From: JAHTBL01 sp038532735
Lineage (GTDB): Bacteria > Pseudomonadota > Alphaproteobacteria > Rhodobacterales > Rhodobacteraceae
Reading direction: 5' to 3'
NCBI GenBank assembly: GCA_038532735.1
Contig: JBCBAC010000003.1
Span: 186,001 to 250,000 of the forward strand
Length of the DNA stretch: 64,000 nucleotides
In this document: positions 61,211-64,000 of the stretch, piece by piece
How the letters are laid out: each line of letters begins with the position of its first letter
Position numbering within the stretch: position 1 is the stretch's first letter
The notes under the pieces: generated by a model
Database searches by the model: none
Told to the model about the DNA's origin: nothing
Seen by the model: only the letters and a program-made list of their open reading frames with translations
Made by a program: the position numbers and the translations under genes

Positions 61211-61681
61211 TTACGATGAAATCCGTTTATTGAATGCGGTCTTCGCCTTCCCATGCGCATCTTGGAGAAGTGGCAAGCACTGCTCCCATGTTTGCTGGCT
61301 AGGATTGAGCACAGCAACCCAGCTCATCCAGCCATAGACGGGATGCGGCATAAGTTCATCGAGTTGCGTGAAATCCCAAGGGCCTTCGACTGTGCTACCT
61401 TTCCCGGGTCGATCAGGGTTTGCTCCGAACAGGGATTGGTAGGTCGGCTTGGTGAGGCCGATGTTGAGCCGCCAAACGCCTTCACGGTCAATATGTGAGC
61501 TTTTGTCGTTGTCGCCGTCTTTCTGCTTGATCGTCGCGAAGTACGTTCCACGTTTAAGCTTGTGGCCGGGATTGTAGAAGTAGGATACCTCACCCCAAGC
61601 CGATAGCGGAACGACGCCTTCCAGCTCATGTGTGAGGTATGTCTCGGCGGTCTCAATGGGAATCGGCTTCGGGTTCGACAT
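61211..61681 (-). CDS. DUF6194 family protein
   Basis: The product has 156 residues. 'WGEVSYFYNP', 'RGTYFATIKQKDGDND' and 'DREGVWRLNIGLTKPTYQSLFG' resemble the DUF6194 family, whose function is unknown; 'PHPVYGWMSWVAVLNPS' near the end is also typical. It overlaps the WYL regulator gene by 29 bp, so the two form an operon. Confidence 0.72.
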   Translation of the reverse strand: MSNPKPIPIETAETYLTHELEGVVPLSAWGEVSYFYNPGHKLKRGTYFATIKQKDGDNDKSSHIDREGVWRLNIGLTKPTYQSLFGANPDRPGKGSTVEGPWDFTQLDELMPHPVYGWMSWVAVLNPSQQTWEQCLPLLQDAHGKAKTAFNKRISS

Positions 61682-62342
61682 GCTTCAGATAATCTTCAAT
61701 GGTTTTGCCAGGTTCGTTCTCAAAAGTCCGTCCCGTGGGTTTGCAGTTTAGAATGCGGTCGATGCGAAATGCCCGAAAATCATCGCGCGTCTCGCACCAG
61801 CTCGAAAGCGTCCAGACCTGTCCCCAATAGTCAGTTTGCAACGGACGGATCATGCGGTCAGAGCGTTCGCCTGACAGGCTATGATAGGTCATGTGCAAGA
61901 CCTCATGCTCACGAATGGCACGTCTCAAGATCGGCATGTATTTCAGGCCGTCGCGCACCCTTTTGAACTCGTAGAGGCCAAAGCCCCAAGTGTCGGGAGA
62001 CTGTCTGCGGTTGGGGGCGTGGCTGGCGATCTTCTCGTGCAAAGTCTTTGCACTCAGACGAAGCTCCTCGTCGGCCACTTCCTGCACAATCGACATGCCA
62101 AGGCTCAACGCCTCCAGCTCGGTCATGGACAAGGCCAGAGGCGGCAAGAAGACAGGTTCTCGCAAGAGATAGCCAACACCGCGTTCACCTTCGACAGGGA
62201 CGCCGGAGGCGATCAGCGTGGCGATGTCACGATAGATCGTTCGCTCTGAGACTTCGAGGGCTTCGGCAATATCGCGGGCAAGGTGCAAGCGACCATCTTT
62301 GATGATCTCGACAATCTCCGTCAGTCGCTCGCTTCGCCGCAT
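61653..62342 (-). CDS. WYL-domain transcriptional regulator (YafY-like)
   Basis: The ATG at 62342 gives 229 residues. An N-terminal DeoR-type helix-turn-helix ('RLTEIVEIIKDGRLHLARDIA', 'VSERTIYRDIATLIASGVPV') is followed by a WYL sensor domain (~130-215, 'MTYHSLSGERSDRMIRPLQT'). The usual Trp-Tyr-Leu core is replaced by 'YWGQVWTLSSWC'. WYL regulators bind small ligands or nucleic acids and often control nearby defence or metabolic genes. It lies 10 bp after the barrel-protein gene. Confidence 0.87.
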   Translation of the reverse strand: MRRSERLTEIVEIIKDGRLHLARDIAEALEVSERTIYRDIATLIASGVPVEGERGVGYLLREPVFLPPLALSMTELEALSLGMSIVQEVADEELRLSAKTLHEKIASHAPNRRQSPDTWGFGLYEFKRVRDGLKYMPILRRAIREHEVLHMTYHSLSGERSDRMIRPLQTDYWGQVWTLSSWCETRDDFRAFRIDRILNCKPTGRTFENEPGKTIEDYLKHVEPEADSH

Positions 62343-62352
62343 CGCCTCACCG

Positions 62353-62658
62353 TCAGTTGATCGCCACTTCGACTTCGCTGTGACGCATCGTGACGGTTGG
62401 ACCATTGATGGCCGACAGAAACGGCCTATTGCCCTCAACGCTGCCGATCTTAGATGCTGCAGCCTTAGCCGCATCCATGTCAGCCCATTCGATGTGCTCG
62501 ATCCATTCACCGTATTCGCTGCATGATAGCCTGCGGGCGATAAAGCCGGGCTGTGAGGTGACGAAGCTATTCATGGCCTGAGCTGCTTCCGCGAACTGCT
62601 CGCGGCTGACACCCTCATTGAGTTTGAATGTAACGGTTTCGATGACGTGTTTGCTCAT
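62353..62658 (-). CDS. Alpha-beta-barrel (antibiotic biosynthesis monooxygenase-like) protein
   Basis: The ATG at 62658 (GGAGATC 7 nt upstream) gives 101 residues. 'VIETVTFKLNEGVSREQF', 'SQPGFIARRLSCSEYGEWIEHIEWADM' in part and 'FLSAINGPTVTMRH' fit the dimeric alpha-beta-barrel (ABM/YdhR) fold. Function is unknown; many are stress-induced. It is clearly a paralogue of the next gene upstream and is probably cotranscribed with the WYL regulator. Confidence 0.8.
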   Translation of the reverse strand: MSKHVIETVTFKLNEGVSREQFAEAAQAMNSFVTSQPGFIARRLSCSEYGEWIEHIEWADMDAAKAAASKIGSVEGNRPFLSAINGPTVTMRHSEVEVAIN

Positions 62659-62767
62659 GTTTGATCTCCAATCGAGTTTAATGATTGGTGAGACATTAGT
62701 CGAGCATAACTGACATTTTCTGTCAGTTGTCTCTGGCCGCAATGTCATTGGCCAGAAGCGAACCGCC

Positions 62768-63159
62768 TCAATTCGTTTTACGCTCGATGTTCCAATGGTT
62801 CATCTTGATGCTGGCTGGATCAATCGCCCGCATAAAGGTTGCAGCGGATGTTTCGATGAGAATGGCATCAGCTGCAGCCAAGTCTTCATCAAGCGTGGTC
62901 CGCTCCACCATATCGAGCCACGCGCCGTCCGGTCGCCGTGCCAACGTCCGCCGCACAAAACCCGGCGCATCACACAAAAATGCGACCTCCAAGTCCGCAG
63001 CAGCCATAACAAATTGACTGCTCGTCGCATCACTAGCCAAGCAGAACTCCACGACTTCAACCACGGTTAACTTGAGTAATGCATTCTCTTCGCACGCCGC
63101 AAAGCTGGCGCTGATAGTAGGGCGAATAGACCGCCTACATGTATGAGCTGTTTAAACAT
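62768..63159 (-). pseudogene. Secreted alpha-beta-barrel protein, apparently frameshifted near 63107-63112
   Basis: An ATG at 63159 with a perfect GGAGG ribosome-binding site starts 'MFKQLIHVGGLFALLSA', a classic signal peptide, but the frame then runs into 'PALRRAKRMHYSS' and stops at 63067. In another frame the same DNA reads 'SFAACEENALLKLTVVEVVEF', then an ABM-type barrel to 62768 ('PGFVRRTLARRPDGAWLDMVE'). One missing base near 63107-63112 would join them into a secreted protein of about 130 residues. Either the gene is broken or the sequence has an error there. Without the signal, a GTG start at 63064 would give a 98-residue protein with no ribosome-binding site. Confidence 0.6.
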
Positions 63160-63469
63160 AGAACCTCCTTCGATGTTGTTCGAAAGGAGGATCGAAGACG
63201 CGAACTGACAAAACCTGTCGGTAGAGGTGGCTTTGGATGTGCATTTTGGGCTGAAAGCTGACCTTCGCTGCATCTTCGACATGCCCCCTCAATGACGGTC
63301 CCCAGGCGACGTTTTGGATCCGGACCAGATATGGTCTTTGAACGTCCTCTTGCCCCCAGATAACCAGCGCGTGATCTGCACCTGAGTCCTTTATGCAACT
63401 TTGTGGCAAAGCATCTAAAATTTGCCATGCTCTTAATTCAATTTCGTCTACAAATGATCTTGCTTGCAT
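63152..63469 (-). CDS. Hypothetical 105-residue protein (low confidence)
   Basis: An open frame from ATG 63469 to 63152 ends 8 bp inside the start of the signal-peptide gene (ATGTTTAA), the kind of overlap seen in operons. The sequence contains 'HALVIWGQEDVQRPYLVRIQ' and no recognisable family, and there is no clear ribosome-binding site. Codon use is more AT-rich than in neighbours, as in the module around it. It may not be a gene. Confidence 0.35.
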   Translation of the reverse strand: MQARSFVDEIELRAWQILDALPQSCIKDSGADHALVIWGQEDVQRPYLVRIQNVAWGPSLRGHVEDAAKVSFQPKMHIQSHLYRQVLSVRVFDPPFEQHRRRFYV

Positions 63470-63660
63470 TGGAATGTTGCCGCCAATGCACCAATCTTTG
63501 GGACGACTTTTTTGGGCAACTACCTGACTCTAAACCTATTTTTTGAGGCTTTCCGCGTGTGGGGCGCGGATAGGGTTTCACGCTTTATGGGTTTCGAATG
63601 CCTGACACGATTGCTCACCGATTGGCCCTTCCCTCGCGTCCCGACGACAGTAAGGTAGCC

Positions 63661-64000
63661 ATGTTCCGTAGACTTTTTCCGCTTTCCATCATGTTTTTGA
63701 CCGCCTGTATGCCCAGCGGTTCGATGGAGTATACCTCGCGCGCCTCTGCGCTGCCTGACAGCCTGCCACCGATGAAAACGTTCGCCAGCGCGCCCGTCAC
63801 GGCACCACAGCGGTCCAACCAGGATATCGGTCGGGATTTCCTCGATCTGACCTTCCGGATGGAGAGCGGCCGGCTTTTGCCCTACATGACGCGCTTTGAA
63901 GGTCCGATCACCGTGCGTGTCGCTGGGGAAGCGCCACCCAGCCTGCAGCATGATCTGACAAAGCTCCTCGCGCGTCTGCGCAACGAGGCGCAGATCGACA
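63661..64000 (+). CDS. DUF2927 lipoprotein (3' end outside window)
   Basis: The ATG at 63661 has AAGG 6 nt upstream. The first 113 residues are visible. The signal peptide ends in a lipobox-like 'MFLTAC' (Cys16). 'RSNQDIGRDFLDLTFRMESGRLLPYMTRFEGPITVRVAG' in part and 'LTKLLARLRNEAQID' match the DUF2927 family found in Rhodobacterales. Function is unknown. The gene continues past the window. Confidence 0.82.
   Translation, partial: MFRRLFPLSIMFLTACMPSGSMEYTSRASALPDSLPPMKTFASAPVTAPQRSNQDIGRDFLDLTFRMESGRLLPYMTRFEGPITVRVAGEAPPSLQHDLTKLLARLRNEAQID

Noticed and set aside
63464..63658. 64-codon plus-strand frame before the DUF2927 gene
   Set aside because: No ribosome-binding site and no domain; the well-placed ATG at 63661 starts a recognised lipoprotein.

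Overview
The window is about 64 kb of chromosomal DNA that looks like a marine Rhodobacterales (Roseobacter-group) alphaproteobacterium. The grounds are the conserved blocks bamE/yceD/rpmF/plsX/fabH/ihfA/merR and scpB/scpA/nagZ/SPOR/argS/dgt/erpA, a DksA with a single cysteine, a DUF2927 lipoprotein, a SapC/M50/HlyD operon, Hint-RTX proteins and a GcvT-type dimethylglycine-dehydrogenase-like enzyme. Genes are densely packed, with many 4-bp start/stop overlaps. Both window edges cut a gene.

Layout. (1) 1-9.3 kb: the 3' part of a giant repeat surface protein, facing a four-gene operon (M50 metalloprotease, SapC, two HlyD-type adaptors) across a 3-bp gap. This is the best candidate for an uncharacterised system, possibly export or anchoring of the repeat protein. 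(2) 9.3-16.4 kb: a LacI-type regulator divergent from a tripartite tricarboxylate-type transporter (TctABC), an acylating aldehyde dehydrogenase and an acyl-CoA ligase. The two enzymes match the sulfoacetate route (SauS/SauT). (3) 16.5-21.2 kb: aroQ, a structured noncoding RNA (6S RNA candidate), tsf and rpsB, then a pseudouridine kinase/glycosidase pair. (4) 21.2-30.3 kb: a DUF502 membrane protein, a patatin/3-hydroxybutyrate dehydrogenase pair, a degenerate Hint protein, a GcvT/FAD oxidoreductase, a MobA-like nucleotidyltransferase and a Hint-RTX protein. (5) 30.6-37.4 kb: a 2266-residue RTX/Hint giant. (6) 38-48 kb: tRNA-Leu, an SDR, an ABC-F ATPase, olsB, msrB, bamE, the fatty-acid initiation block, tRNA-Pro and dcd. 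(7) 48-58.5 kb: chromosome segregation, cell wall, argS, dgt, erpA, xthA and two accessory carbohydrate genes. (8) 58.5-64 kb: an FAD monooxygenase, dksA, a MoxR ATPase, then a small acquired-looking module (DUF6194, WYL regulator, two paralogous alpha-beta-barrel genes, one apparently frameshifted), and the start of a DUF2927 lipoprotein.

Main themes: cell-surface proteins (two giants plus Hint-RTX proteins), C2-sulfonate and methylated-amine catabolism typical of marine bacteria, PHB/3-hydroxybutyrate turnover, and standard housekeeping. Function calls come from recognisable motifs and gene order read by eye. No database search was run.
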